A stretch of DNA of 64,000 nt from Mycobacterium sp. (GTDB lineage Bacteria; Actinomycetota; Actinomycetes; Mycobacteriales; Mycobacteriaceae): NCBI RefSeq assembly GCF_004298145.1, contig NZ_SCRH01000053.1, positions 1 through 64,000 on the forward strand, read 5' to 3'. Numbering within the stretch: position 1 is the stretch's first letter; every line of letters begins with the position of its first letter. The notes beneath the pieces are model-generated. The model saw nothing but the letters and a program-made list of their open reading frames with translations. It searched no databases and was not told the DNA's origin. The translations under genes and the position numbers were made by a program. Positions 16,563 through 25,548 of the stretch are shown here, one piece after another.

Positions 16563-17594
16563 CTACCCGAAGAACGCGGCGGCGTCGTCGTAGCGGCTTT
16601 CGGGCACCAGCTTGAGCTGGCGTACCGCATCGGCCAGCGGCACCCGGCCGATGTCCTGGCCACGTAGCGACACCATCTGGCCGTATTCGCCGGCATGCGC
16701 CGCGTCGGCGGCGTTCACGCCGAACCGAGTGGCCAGCACCCGGTCGTAGGCCGTCGGCGTGCCGCCCCGCTGGACGTGGCCCAGCACGGTCACCCGGACC
16801 TCCTTGTTGATCCGCTTCTCGACCTCGGCGCCCAGCTGCGCGGCGACGCCGGTGAACCGTTCGTGCCCGAACTCGTCAATCCCGCCCTCGCGCAACGCAA
16901 TCGAACCGGGAACGGGTTTGGCACCCTCGGCGACCACGCAGATGAAGTGCGAATCTCCGCGCTGGAAGCGGCGTTTGACCAGCCTGCAGACTTCCTCGAC
17001 GTCGAAGGGCTGCTCGGGGATCAGCGTCATGTGCGCACCCGAGGCCAGGCCCGCGTTCAGCGCGATCCAGCCCGCGTGCCGGCCCATCACCTCCACCAGC
17101 ATCACGCGCTGGTGGGACTCGGCGGTGCTGTGCAATCGATCGATCGCCTCGGTGGCGACCGTCAATGCGGTGTCGTGACCGAAAGTCACGTCGGTGCAAT
17201 CGATGTCGTTATCGATGGTCTTCGGCACGCCGACGATGGGAACGTTCTCCTCCGAGAGCCAGTGCGCGGCCGTCAGCGTGCCTTCCCCGCCGATGGGGAT
17301 GAGGACGTCGATCCCGTTGTCGTCGAGGGTCTGCTTGACCTGGTTGAGCCCGGCCCGCAGTTTGTCGGGATTCACCCGGGCGGTGCCCAGCATCGTTCCG
17401 CCCTTGGCCAGCAGGCGGTCGTTGCGGTCGTCGTTCTGCAGCTGGACGCGCCGATTTTCCAGCAGCCCGCGCCACCCGTCCTGGAATCCGACCACCGAGG
17501 AGCCGTACCGGGAGTCGCATGTACGCACCACTGCCCGGATGACCGCGTTGAGCCCGGGGCAGTCGCCGCCTCCGGTGAGCACTCCGATCCGCAT
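16563..17594 (-). CDS. pfkA: 6-phosphofructokinase
   Basis: This glycolytic enzyme phosphorylates fructose-6-phosphate to fructose-1,6-bisphosphate. The 343-residue protein has TGGGDCPGLNAVIR (7-20), GGEGTLTAA (102-110), catalytic VPKTIDNDIDCTD (123-135) and substrate-binding VMGRHAGWIA (169-178). It is complete; a truncated copy of its 3' 430 bases lies at 14151-14589. It follows gatA after a strong hairpin, and in M. tuberculosis sits in gatC-gatA-pfkA-gatB. ATG at 17594 starts the first beta strand. Confidence 0.97.
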   Translation of the reverse strand: MRIGVLTGGGDCPGLNAVIRAVVRTCDSRYGSSVVGFQDGWRGLLENRRVQLQNDDRNDRLLAKGGTMLGTARVNPDKLRAGLNQVKQTLDDNGIDVLIPIGGEGTLTAAHWLSEENVPIVGVPKTIDNDIDCTDVTFGHDTALTVATEAIDRLHSTAESHQRVMLVEVMGRHAGWIALNAGLASGAHMTLIPEQPFDVEEVCRLVKRRFQRGDSHFICVVAEGAKPVPGSIALREGGIDEFGHERFTGVAAQLGAEVEKRINKEVRVTVLGHVQRGGTPTAYDRVLATRFGVNAADAAHAGEYGQMVSLRGQDIGRVPLADAVRQLKLVPESRYDDAAAFFG

Positions 17595-17626
17595 AGTCCC
17601 ATCTTGCCGGGCGGCGGCCTACTGGC

Positions 17627-17677
17627 GCGAGCAGACACAGCATCGCATCAAACGGATGCGATGCTGTGTCTGCTCGC
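17627..17677. terminator. Perfect 23-bp hairpin between gatA and pfkA
   Basis: Bases 17627-17649 and 17655-17677 are perfect reverse complements, 23 bases each, around a five-base loop (AAACG). Each arm contains CAGACACAGCATCGC or its complement. It begins three bases after the gatA stop codon, without a T-run. It fits a mycobacterial-type terminator or an mRNA 3'-end/processing structure between gatA and pfkA. Confidence 0.8.
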
Positions 17678-17679
17678 CG

Positions 17680-19161
17680 TCAGATCGCGCTCGGCAGCGG
17701 CCCGCGGGCCGCTTCGTAGGCGGCGCCGACCCGGTACAGGCGGTCGTCGGCCAGCGCGGGCGCCATGATCTGCAACCCGACCGGCAGGCCGTCGTCCGGC
17801 GACAGCCCGGCCGGCACCGACATGCCGCAGTGGCCGGCCAGGTTCAGCGGCAGCGTGCACAGGTCGAACAGGTACATCGCCAACGGGTCGTCGACCTTTT
17901 CACCGAGCGCGAACGCGGTGGTCGGGGTCGCCGGCGACACCACCACGTCCACCGATCGGTAAGCCTCGTCCAGATCGCGGGCGATCAGGGTGCGCACCTT
18001 CTGAGCCTGGTTGTAGTAGGCGTCGTAGTAGCCGGCCGAGAGCGCGTAGGTGCCGATCATGATGCGCCGCTTGACCTCCGGCCCGAAGCCGGCGGCGCGG
18101 GTCAGCGCCATGACTTCCTCGGCGCTGTGGCTACCGTCATCGCCGACGCGCAGCCCGTAGCGCATGGCGTCGAAGCGCGCCAGGTTGCTCGACACCTCCG
18201 ACGGCAGGATCAGGTAGTAGGCGGCCAGCGCGTACTCGAAATGCGGGCAGTCGACTTCGCTCACCTCGGCGCCCAACGCGGTGAGCTGCTCGACGGCGGC
18301 CTCGAACGCGCTCAGCACTCCGGGCTGATATCCCTCGCCGCGCAGCTGCTTGACCACGCCGACGCGCACACCCTTGAGGTCGCCGGCCGCGCCGGACCTG
18401 GCCGCGCCGACGACGTCGGGCACCGCCGCGTCGACCGACGTGGAGTCGCAGGAGTCGTGTCCGGCGATCACCTGATGCAGTAGCGCGGTGTCCAGCACGG
18501 TGCGCGCGCACGGGCCGCCCTGATCCAGCGACGACGCGCACGCCACCAGGCCGTAGCGGGACACCGTGCCGTAGGTCGGCTTCACCCCCACGGTCGCGGT
18601 CAGCGCGGCCGGCTGCCGGATGGAGCCGCCGGTGTCGGTCCCGATGGCCAGCGGCGCCTGGAACGCCGCCAGGGCCGCCGCGCTGCCGCCGCCGGAGCCG
18701 CCGGGCACCCGGTCGATGTTCCACGGGTTGCGGGTGGGGCCGTAGGCGGAGTTCTCGGTGGAGGAGCCCATCGCGAACTCGTCCATGTTGGTCTTGCCCA
18801 GGATCGGGATGCCCGCGGCGCGCAACCGCGAGGTGACGGTGGCGTCGTAGGGGGAACGCCAGCCCTCGAGGATCTTGGACCCGCAGGTGGTGGGCATGTC
18901 GACCGTGGTGAAGACGTCCTTGAGCGCCAGCGGCACCCCGGCCAGCGGTGACGGCAGCCGCTCCCCCGCGGCCACGGCCTCGTCGACGACGGCGGCCGCA
19001 CCCAGCGCCTCGTCGGCCGCCACGTGCAGGAACGCGTGGTAGCGATCGTCGGTGGCCGCGATCTGGTCCAGGCAGGCCTGGGTGACCTCGACCGACGACA
19101 GCTCCTTGGCGGCAATGCGGGCTGCCAGCGTCGCGGCGTCGGATCGGATGATCTCGTTCAC
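17680..19161 (-). CDS. gatA: Aspartyl/glutamyl-tRNA amidotransferase subunit A
   Basis: This is the amidase subunit of GatCAB. It releases ammonia from glutamine for transamidation of misacylated tRNA. The 493-residue protein has the amidase signature with catalytic lysine and serines: ALKDVFTTVDMPTTCGS (about 80-96) and GGSGGGSAAALAA followed by GTDTGGSIRQPA (about 150-185). GTG at 19161 overlaps the gatC stop (GTGA, four bases); longer upstream reading has no amidase homology. Length matches the family. It is downstream of gatC and upstream of the 23-bp hairpin. Confidence 0.97.
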   Translation of the reverse strand: MNEIIRSDAATLAARIAAKELSSVEVTQACLDQIAATDDRYHAFLHVAADEALGAAAVVDEAVAAGERLPSPLAGVPLALKDVFTTVDMPTTCGSKILEGWRSPYDATVTSRLRAAGIPILGKTNMDEFAMGSSTENSAYGPTRNPWNIDRVPGGSGGGSAAALAAFQAPLAIGTDTGGSIRQPAALTATVGVKPTYGTVSRYGLVACASSLDQGGPCARTVLDTALLHQVIAGHDSCDSTSVDAAVPDVVGAARSGAAGDLKGVRVGVVKQLRGEGYQPGVLSAFEAAVEQLTALGAEVSEVDCPHFEYALAAYYLILPSEVSSNLARFDAMRYGLRVGDDGSHSAEEVMALTRAAGFGPEVKRRIMIGTYALSAGYYDAYYNQAQKVRTLIARDLDEAYRSVDVVVSPATPTTAFALGEKVDDPLAMYLFDLCTLPLNLAGHCGMSVPAGLSPDDGLPVGLQIMAPALADDRLYRVGAAYEAARGPLPSAI

Positions 19162-19457
19162 TCGCTGTCTCCCAGGATCTGCGGGACCGCGAAGCGGCCG
19201 TCGACGGCGGCGGGCGCCTCGGCCAGCGCTTCGGCCTGCGTCAGGCAGGGTGCCGGCTCGTCGGGGCGGGTGACGTTCACATCCTTGAGCGGGTTGTCGG
19301 TCGGTTCGACGCCGGCGACATCGACCGCCTGCACCTGGCTGACGTGGGTCAGGATGGCGTCGAGTTGGCCGGCGAAGCTGTCGAGTTCGCCGTCGGTCAA
19401 CGCCAGCCGGGACAACCGGGCCAGGTGCGCTACCTCGTCGCGGGAGATCTGGGGCAC
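19158..19457 (-). CDS. gatC: Aspartyl/glutamyl-tRNA amidotransferase subunit C
   Basis: This 99-residue subunit wraps around and stabilises GatA and GatB. The N-terminal helical pair is ISRDEVAHLARLSRLALTD. The C-terminal strand includes TDNPLKDVNVTRPDEP. GTG at 19457 is chosen because it gives the standard GatC length and begins directly before the conserved segment. Its stop codon overlaps the gatA start by four bases. The 155 bases upstream to the divergent ACT-domain gene should hold the promoters. Confidence 0.93.
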   Translation of the reverse strand: MPQISRDEVAHLARLSRLALTDGELDSFAGQLDAILTHVSQVQAVDVAGVEPTDNPLKDVNVTRPDEPAPCLTQAEALAEAPAAVDGRFAVPQILGDSE

Positions 19458-19612
19458 GACTGGCAAGCCTAGCCGCGAGTGTGCGGCCGGCTGCACGCCC
19501 GTTGCCGATCGTGCGGCGGGCTTCACATTCGCCAGTGATGAGCGGCCCCAACCGGGTCCAGCCGGGTCAAGCCGAAATGCCGCCGACACGTCGCTGTGCG
19601 ACAGTGTTGGCC

Positions 19613-20269
19613 GTGCCCTCCTATCTGTTGCGCATCGAGCTGGCCGACCGTCCGGGCAGCCTGGGGTCGCTGGCGGTGGCGCTCGGTTCGGTGGGAGCCG
19701 ACATCTTGTCGCTCGACGTCGTGGAGCGAAGCTCGGGTTATGCGATCGACGATCTGGTCATCGAGCTGCCGCCGGGAGCGATGCCGGACACGCTGATCAC
19801 CGCCGCCGAGTCGCTGTCCGGGGTCCGGGTGGACAGCGTGCGTCCGCACACCGGTCTGCTGGAGGCGCATCGCGAGCTGGAGCTGCTCGACCACGTCGCC
19901 GCGGCCCGCGACACGGCCTCGAGGCTGCAGGTGCTGGCCGACGAGGCGCCCCGGGTCTTGCGCGTCAGCTGGTGTGCGGTGTTGCGCGGTTCGGGCGGCG
20001 AGCTACAGCGCCTGGCCCGCAGTCCAGGCGCCCCGGAGACCAAGGCCGACTCGGCCCCCTGGCTGCCGCTGGAACGCGCCGTGCCGCTGGACAGCAACGC
20101 CGAGTGGGTGCCGAAGGCGTGGCGCGACATGGACATGACGATGGTCGCGGCCCCGCTGGGAGACCCGCACACCGCGGTGGTGCTCGGCCGCCCGGGTCCC
20201 GAATTCCGTCCGTCGGAAGTCGCTCGGCTCGGCTACCTCGCCGGGATCGTCGCCACCATGCTGCGCTAG
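19613..20269 (+). CDS. ACT-domain protein (Rv3013-like)
   Basis: This 218-residue protein begins with an ACT-type ligand-binding domain (YLLRIELADRPGSLGSLAVA, residues 4-23) and continues with a GAF-like or uncharacterised region ending in GYLAGIVATMLR. No catalytic motif is visible. The best guess is an amino-acid-sensing protein, with the ligand unknown. GTG at 19613 starts the ACT domain and gives the length I recall for Rv3013. It is divergent from gatC. Its TAG overlaps the mmpL stop codon on the other strand. Confidence 0.8.
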   Translation: MPSYLLRIELADRPGSLGSLAVALGSVGADILSLDVVERSSGYAIDDLVIELPPGAMPDTLITAAESLSGVRVDSVRPHTGLLEAHRELELLDHVAAARDTASRLQVLADEAPRVLRVSWCAVLRGSGGELQRLARSPGAPETKADSAPWLPLERAVPLDSNAEWVPKAWRDMDMTMVAAPLGDPHTAVVLGRPGPEFRPSEVARLGYLAGIVATMLR

Positions 20270-23175
20270 CGCGGGTGCGACTTCGCCCCGGACATCGCCA
20301 CCGGGTCGTCGTCGTCCCACAGCAGCAGCTGACGCACCGCCGGGCGCGGACCGTAGGGCCGAAGCATCGTGCTGGCCGGACGCGGACGCACCCGCTGCGG
20401 CCACCAGAACCAGCGCCCGAGAATCCTTGCGACAGATGGCGTCATGAATGAACGCACGATCAGGGTGTCGAACAGCAAGCCGAGGCCGATCGTGGTGCCG
20501 ATCTGACCGAGAACCTGAAAACCGCTGAACACGAACGCACACATGGTGACGGCGAAAACGATGCCGGCCGAGGTGACCACCGATCCGGAGCCCGCCATCG
20601 CCCGGATGATTCCGGTGTTCAAGCCGGCATGAATTTCTTCCTTGAACCGGGAGATCAACAGCAGGTTGTAGTCGGACCCCACCGCGAGAAGCAGGATTAC
20701 GGCCAGTGCGAGCACCACCCAGTACAGCTGAATGCCGAATATGTACTGCCAGACCAGAACCGAGAGCCCGAACGAGGCGCCCAGCGACAGGGCCACCGTG
20801 CCCACGATGACCAGCGCGGCGATCAGGCTGCGCGTGATGATCATCATGATCAGCAGGATCAGGCTCAGCGCCGCGAACGCCACGATCATCAGGTCGTACT
20901 TGGCGCCGTCCTGGATGTCCTTGTAGGTCGCGGCGGTCCCGCCGAGATAGATTCCCGCGCCCGCCATCGGCGTACCCTTCAGGGCCTCGTGCGCGGCCTT
21001 GGCCATCGGATCGATGTGCGAAATGCCTTGGGGTGTCGCTGGATCGCCTTCGTGTGTGACGATCATGCGGGCGGCCTTACCGTCGGGTGAGAGGAACAAT
21101 CTCAGCCCGCGCTTGAAGTCGGGGTTGTTGAAGACCTCGGGCGGTAGGTAAAAAGTGTCGTCGTTCTTGGCCGCGTCGAACGCCCGGCCCAGCGCCGTCG
21201 CGTTGTCGATCGCGGCCGCGGTCTGCGCGTAAATGCCGGACAGCGTGGCGTAATTGGCCAGCGTCAGATCGCGATTGGTCTGCTGACTGTCGATCTGCGG
21301 CGGTATCAGCGCCACCAGCTTTGGCTGCAGCGCGTCGAGTTTGTCCAGCGTCGCAACAAGGTCGGTGAACTTTTCGCTGAGCTGGTCGGTGGCGTCGAGG
21401 GCCTCGAAAGTGGACCGCATCGCATAGCAGGCGGGGATGTCGTAGCAATGCTTCTCCCAATAGAAGTAGCTGCGAACCGGCCGCAGGAAGTCATCGAGAT
21501 TGGCGAGCTTGTCGCGCAGTTCGTTGATCGTGGTGATCGTGTCGTGAAAGCTCTGGGTCTCGCTGTGCGTGGCTTCGGCGAGCTGTTGCTGCAGCGCGTA
21601 CTGCTGCTTCAAAATGTTGATCGTCTTGGTCAGTTCATTGGCCTGCTTGAGGGCATCGTCGGCCCGATCTCGTTGGTAGGTCAGGTTTTGCTGCTGCGCC
21701 GCGCTGGAATTGCTGACCACGAACGCCAGCGAGCTGTGCACGAGCGGGGTGCCCAACGGCCTGGTGATGGTCTGCACCTGCGCGACGCCGGGGACGTGAA
21801 ACACCGCCTTGGCCACCTTGTCCAGGACGAGCATGCTCTCCGGGTTGCGCATGTCATGATCGGTTTCGACCATCAGTAATTCGGGCTCCAGCCGGGCCCG
21901 CGAGAAATGCTTCTCGGCGGCGGCGTACCCGATGTTGGCCGGCGCGCTGGCGGGCATGTAGGGACGGGTGTCGAAACTGGTCTTGTATCCGGGCAGGGCG
22001 AGCAGACCCACCAGCACCAGCGCGCAGGCCGCCGCGAGAACGGCCCCGGGCCAGCGGACGATGGCCGTGCCGATCCGCCGCCAACCGCGCGTTCTCATCG
22101 CACGTTTGGGGTCGAAGATGCCCACCTTGGCGCCCAGGGTGAGGATCGCGGGCCCCAGGGTCAACGCGGCGAACAGCGCGACGAGGACGCCCAATGCGGC
22201 TGGAATGCCCAGGCTTTGGAAGTAGGGCAGCCGGGTGAAGCTCAGACACGCCACCGCGCCGGCAACCGTGAGCCCGGAACCCAGCACGACGTGGGTGGTG
22301 CCGTGATACATGGTGTAGAAAGCTTTTTCGCGGTCCTCACCGGTCACACGCGCTTCTTGGTAGCGGCCCACGAAAAATATCGCGTAGTCCGTGCCCGCGG
22401 CGATCACCAGCAGCGTCAGGATATTCGTCGCATAGGTCGACAACCCGATGACCCCGGCGTTTCCGAGAAACGCGACAAGGCCTCGGGCGGCCGACATTTC
22501 GATCAATACCGTGGCGAGCACCAGCAGCGTGGTGAGTACCGATCGGTAGACGAAGAACAACATCAGCGCGATCACCCCGACGGTTATCCCGGTGACCTTG
22601 GCGGTCCCCTTGCTACCGACGTCGAACTGATCGGAAATCAGTGGCGCCGCGCCGGTCACATAGGCCCGGACACCCGGCGGTGGCTTCATGTGCTCGACAA
22701 TGTCGCGCACGGCCCCGACGCCCTCGTTGGCCAACGCCGAGCCCTGATTACCCGCCAGGAACAGCTGGACGTAGGCGGCCTTGCCGTCGCCGCTTTGGGA
22801 TCCCGCAGCGGTCAGGGTGTCGCCCCAGAAATCCTGAACGTGCTCGACGTGCTTTTTGTCCCGCTCGAGCTTTCCGACCATCTCGTCGTAGAACCGGTGG
22901 GCGTCGGCGCCGAGCGGCTTGTCACCTTCGAGCACGATCATGGCCGAGCTGTCGGTGTCGAACTCTGCGAACTTTTCGCCGATGCGCTTGATCGCCTTGA
23001 GCGACGGCGCGTCCGGAGAGTTCAGCGCCACATTGTGGGTCTTCCCAACCTCTTCCAGCTGCGGCACCGCGATGTTCGTGATGGCTGCCAGTGCCACCCA
23101 GAACAGCAGGATCGGCAGCGCGAACCGGCGGATGGTGCGCGGCGCAAAGGACCGCGGCTGTTGATCGTTGCTCAT
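20266..23175 (-). CDS. MmpL-family RND transporter (MmpL4/5-type)
   Basis: This large inner-membrane exporter of the RND superfamily has 969 residues, with twelve predicted helices in two blocks. The first helix is at about residues 17-37. A helix bundle around residues 185-400 includes GTDYAIFFVGRYQEARVTGE. The second bundle near 745-930 includes GSDYNLLLISRFKEEIHAG; the aspartate/tyrosine pairs are the proton-relay positions. The long periplasmic region between them contains coiled-coil-like stretches. It overlaps mmpS by four bases (ATGA). Proteins of this type export siderophores, lipids or drugs, and the cargo here is unknown. The set lies between the Rv3013- and ligA-type genes, which I recall as adjacent in M. 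tuberculosis. Confidence 0.9.
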   Translation of the reverse strand: MSNDQQPRSFAPRTIRRFALPILLFWVALAAITNIAVPQLEEVGKTHNVALNSPDAPSLKAIKRIGEKFAEFDTDSSAMIVLEGDKPLGADAHRFYDEMVGKLERDKKHVEHVQDFWGDTLTAAGSQSGDGKAAYVQLFLAGNQGSALANEGVGAVRDIVEHMKPPPGVRAYVTGAAPLISDQFDVGSKGTAKVTGITVGVIALMLFFVYRSVLTTLLVLATVLIEMSAARGLVAFLGNAGVIGLSTYATNILTLLVIAAGTDYAIFFVGRYQEARVTGEDREKAFYTMYHGTTHVVLGSGLTVAGAVACLSFTRLPYFQSLGIPAALGVLVALFAALTLGPAILTLGAKVGIFDPKRAMRTRGWRRIGTAIVRWPGAVLAAACALVLVGLLALPGYKTSFDTRPYMPASAPANIGYAAAEKHFSRARLEPELLMVETDHDMRNPESMLVLDKVAKAVFHVPGVAQVQTITRPLGTPLVHSSLAFVVSNSSAAQQQNLTYQRDRADDALKQANELTKTINILKQQYALQQQLAEATHSETQSFHDTITTINELRDKLANLDDFLRPVRSYFYWEKHCYDIPACYAMRSTFEALDATDQLSEKFTDLVATLDKLDALQPKLVALIPPQIDSQQTNRDLTLANYATLSGIYAQTAAAIDNATALGRAFDAAKNDDTFYLPPEVFNNPDFKRGLRLFLSPDGKAARMIVTHEGDPATPQGISHIDPMAKAAHEALKGTPMAGAGIYLGGTAATYKDIQDGAKYDLMIVAFAALSLILLIMMIITRSLIAALVIVGTVALSLGASFGLSVLVWQYIFGIQLYWVVLALAVILLLAVGSDYNLLLISRFKEEIHAGLNTGIIRAMAGSGSVVTSAGIVFAVTMCAFVFSGFQVLGQIGTTIGLGLLFDTLIVRSFMTPSVARILGRWFWWPQRVRPRPASTMLRPYGPRPAVRQLLLWDDDDPVAMSGAKSHPR

Positions 23176-23618
23176 CCGGATTTATCCAGACAGAAGGTGT
23201 AGGCGTCGACTTTGTCAACCGTGCGTTGGTCTTTGACTTCACCGTTGACGATGATGCGGCAGCCGAGGGTGTCTCCGTTGCCCTGCGCCACGACGTTGCC
23301 GATGACCGCGGGCTCCGTGGTGGTGATGGTGAACGACCACGGCAACGGGGCGTCTTTGACTTGCTGCGGCTGGGCGTTGACGTCCAGGTAGTTGATGGTC
23401 GCCACCGCGCCCGGAGCGCCGAAGACCTCGAGCACCACCTGCTTGGGGTTGAAGGGGACGATCTCGCCCGCCAGACCGCTGTTGGCCGACGTGTTGTTGT
23501 GCGAGCCGAATATTCCGTGCAGGCGATAGATCCCAAATCCCGCGAACGTGAGGACGAGCACGGCGACGATCACCATCCACCCTCGCTTGACCAGAGATGC
23601 CATCGAAAAGCTTTTCAC
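23172..23618 (-). CDS. MmpS-family accessory protein
   Basis: This 148-residue periplasmic partner of the adjacent MmpL has one N-terminal anchor (about residues 13-33, GWMVIVAVLVLTFAGFGIYR). A beta-rich MmpS domain follows: FNPKQVVLEVFG, INYLDVNAQPQQV, CRIIVNGEVKDQRTV and a final FCLDK. The two cysteines are as in MmpS4/MmpS5. ATG at 23618 or an internal ATG six codons later are possible. It is translationally coupled to mmpL and transcribed from a promoter at the palindrome 23704-23728. Confidence 0.9.
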   Translation of the reverse strand: MKSFSMASLVKRGWMVIVAVLVLTFAGFGIYRLHGIFGSHNNTSANSGLAGEIVPFNPKQVVLEVFGAPGAVATINYLDVNAQPQQVKDAPLPWSFTITTTEPAVIGNVVAQGNGDTLGCRIIVNGEVKDQRTVDKVDAYTFCLDKSG

Positions 23619-23703
23619 CCGTTAGCCTTTCGAATATCGGGCGACACGAACGCGCCCAAGCCGAGCGCGGCTGCCAACATCATAAGCGTCATCGACAGCT
23701 ACG

Positions 23704-23728
23704 ACAGTACGGTACGGGACCGTACTGT
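23704..23728. promoter_or_regulatory. Palindromic operator upstream of mmpS-mmpL
   Basis: ACAGTACGGT (23704-23713) and ACCGTACTGT (23719-23728) are perfect 10-base inverted arms with a five-base spacer, ACGGG. The site lies 86 bases upstream of mmpS and just downstream of the tetR stop codon. Size and symmetry suit a TetR dimer or dimer pair, so the neighbouring TetR protein is the obvious candidate repressor. Confidence 0.75.
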
Positions 23729-23787
23729 ACAAGAGACGCGCGCGTACATATTTCCCAATCGCGGGTTAATTCGAAAGGCCGGCGTCG

Positions 23788-24384
23788 TTACCCGGTGGTC
23801 CTGGTCAGGCCCGGGATCAGGAACCCGTCCACGAACGCCTGCACGGTGGCGCGGGTGGGTGGGCGACCGGGGATGATCGACCGGAAGATGAGATAGCCGG
23901 GCAACAAGTCCCAGAGTTCGTCGGTGACGACGTCTTCGGCGATCTCGCCCCGGTCGACGGCCTGGTGCAGCACGTGCTGGATCATGGCTTTGCGCTGGTC
24001 GAGAAATTGATGCTGCATCGCCTCGTTGAGCGCGGGGTGGCGCGACACCTCGACCATCACCGCGCGGATGGTGCCGGCGTGCTGCCCGCACTCCTGGCTG
24101 ATGATCTCCCCCAGGCTCAGCAGATCGCCGCGCAACGTACCGGTATTCGGCGGGACGGCCACCTGGCGGACGCCTTCGATGAACGCGGCCAACACGAGTT
24201 GGGCCTTGGACGGCCAGCGCCGGTACACCGTGGCCTTGCTGGCGCGGGCGGCGTTGGCCACCGCGTCCACCGTCAGCTGGTCATAGCCGTGTTCCTGCAA
24301 CAGCCGCAGGGTCACCGCCAGGATCTCGGCCTCGCGCGGCGACCACGGCGATGCCTGCCCGCACTCCGCGGCCGTTTGGGTCAT
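23788..24384 (-). CDS. TetR-family transcriptional regulator
   Basis: This 198-residue DNA-binding repressor has the TetR helix-turn-helix at about residues 17-62 (ILAVTLRLLQEHGYDQLTVD, then ASKATVYRRWPSKAQLV). A C-terminal ligand domain contains LWDLLPGYLIFRSIIPGRPP, typical of the TetR_C group with DUF1956-like relatives. ATG at 24384 (MTQTAAE) is preferred to an earlier start at 24393. It precedes mmpS-mmpL on the same strand, with a palindrome between. Control of the pump is inferred from position. Confidence 0.88.
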   Translation of the reverse strand: MTQTAAECGQASPWSPREAEILAVTLRLLQEHGYDQLTVDAVANAARASKATVYRRWPSKAQLVLAAFIEGVRQVAVPPNTGTLRGDLLSLGEIISQECGQHAGTIRAVMVEVSRHPALNEAMQHQFLDQRKAMIQHVLHQAVDRGEIAEDVVTDELWDLLPGYLIFRSIIPGRPPTRATVQAFVDGFLIPGLTRTTG

Positions 24385-24431
24385 ACAGCCCACGATAGAG
24401 CCGCCCGGTGCGTGCGGCGTCGGTATGTCCC

Positions 24432-25544
24432 TTATCGGGAGGTCATGAGCGCACGTTCGATATCGGCGACAAGGTCTTCGGTGTCTTCGATGCCCAGCGA
24501 GATGCGCGCGAACCCGTCGGCGACGGCGTCACCCCAGCGCGCCCGCCGGTCCACCGACGTGTGCAGGCCGCCGAAGCTGGTGGTCGCGATCAGCAGCTCG
24601 CTGGCGTCGACGAGTGCGTGCACCGCGGCGGCGTCCGCCAGTTCGACGGCGAGCAGGCCCCCGAAACGCCGCATCTGCGCCATGGCCACTGGATGGGCCG
24701 GGTCCTGTGCCAGCCCCGGGTAGCGCACGGCTCGCACCGCCGGATGGCGGGCCAGCATCGTCGCCACCGCCCGGGCGTTCTGGCATTGGCGCTCGAATCG
24801 CAGTCCGGCGGTTCCCAGGCTGCGCAACAGAAGCCAGGCCTCGAACCCGCCCAGGATCGCGCCGGCGAGCAGTCGTTGGCGCTGCGCGGCGGCGAGCAAC
24901 TCGGGCCGATTGGTGGCGACGTAGCCGGCCAGCAGGTCGCTGTGGCCGGACAGGGACTTGGTGGCGCTGGCCACCACCGCATCGGCGCCCAACGACAGCG
25001 GCTGCTGCCCCAGCGGCGTGGCGGCGGTGTTGTCGACGACCAGACGGGCGCCGCGCGCGTGGCAGATGGTGGCCAGCCGGTGCAGGTCGACCACATCCAG
25101 CGCGGGATTGGTGGGGGTCTCGGCCAGCACCACGTCGGCTCCCGCCGCTGCGTCATAGATCTGCCCACTGGACGCCTCGATGACCGTCACCCCCGCGGGC
25201 GCCAGGTCGTCGGCGGCGTAGCGGCGCACTTGGTAATAACCGTCAGCCGGCACCACCACGGTCGACCCGGGTGTCACCGATGCCCGCAGCACGGCGCTGA
25301 CGGCCGCCATCCCCGAGCCGAACACCAGCGCGCCGGCGGCGCCCTCCAGCTCGGCGAGCGCCGATTCCAGTTGCCGCCAGGTCGGATTCGAGATGCGGCC
25401 GTAGTCATCCAAGGCAGCGGATTCGTCGCTGGCGAGGTGGTACGTGGCGGCGAGCACCGCCTGAGGCGCGACCGGTTGACCCGAAACCGCTTGAGAATTA
25501 ACGGCTTTGAGGCTGCGGGTGGAATCACCGTACCGACCGCTCAT
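24432..25544 (-). CDS. Cys/Met-metabolism PLP-dependent enzyme (cystathionine gamma-lyase/synthase-like)
   Basis: This 370-residue fold-type I PLP enzyme of the transsulfuration family carries the PLP lysine in SATKSLSGHSDLLAGY. Cofactor-binding segments are FGSGMAAVSAVL, ETPTNPALDVVDL and LVVDNTAATPL. Which of the family's reactions it performs (cystathionine beta- or gamma-lyase, gamma-synthase, or sulfhydrylase) cannot be told from sequence. ATG at 25544 lies four bases after the ligA stop, with GGCGGAG at the right distance, so it is probably coupled to ligA. Longer upstream reading lies inside ligA and has no homology. tetR begins 47 bases downstream. Confidence 0.85.
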   Translation of the reverse strand: MSGRYGDSTRSLKAVNSQAVSGQPVAPQAVLAATYHLASDESAALDDYGRISNPTWRQLESALAELEGAAGALVFGSGMAAVSAVLRASVTPGSTVVVPADGYYQVRRYAADDLAPAGVTVIEASSGQIYDAAAGADVVLAETPTNPALDVVDLHRLATICHARGARLVVDNTAATPLGQQPLSLGADAVVASATKSLSGHSDLLAGYVATNRPELLAAAQRQRLLAGAILGGFEAWLLLRSLGTAGLRFERQCQNARAVATMLARHPAVRAVRYPGLAQDPAHPVAMAQMRRFGGLLAVELADAAAVHALVDASELLIATTSFGGLHTSVDRRARWGDAVADGFARISLGIEDTEDLVADIERALMTSR

Positions 25545-25548
25545 CGGC

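Noticed and set aside
19162..19551. N-terminal extension of gatA into gatC
   Set aside because: It is out of frame with gatC, lacks amidase homology, and GTG 19161 with the four-base overlap explains the start.
21907..23202. 431-codon plus-strand frame opposite mmpL
   Set aside because: Shadow of a clear RND transporter; no motifs of its own.
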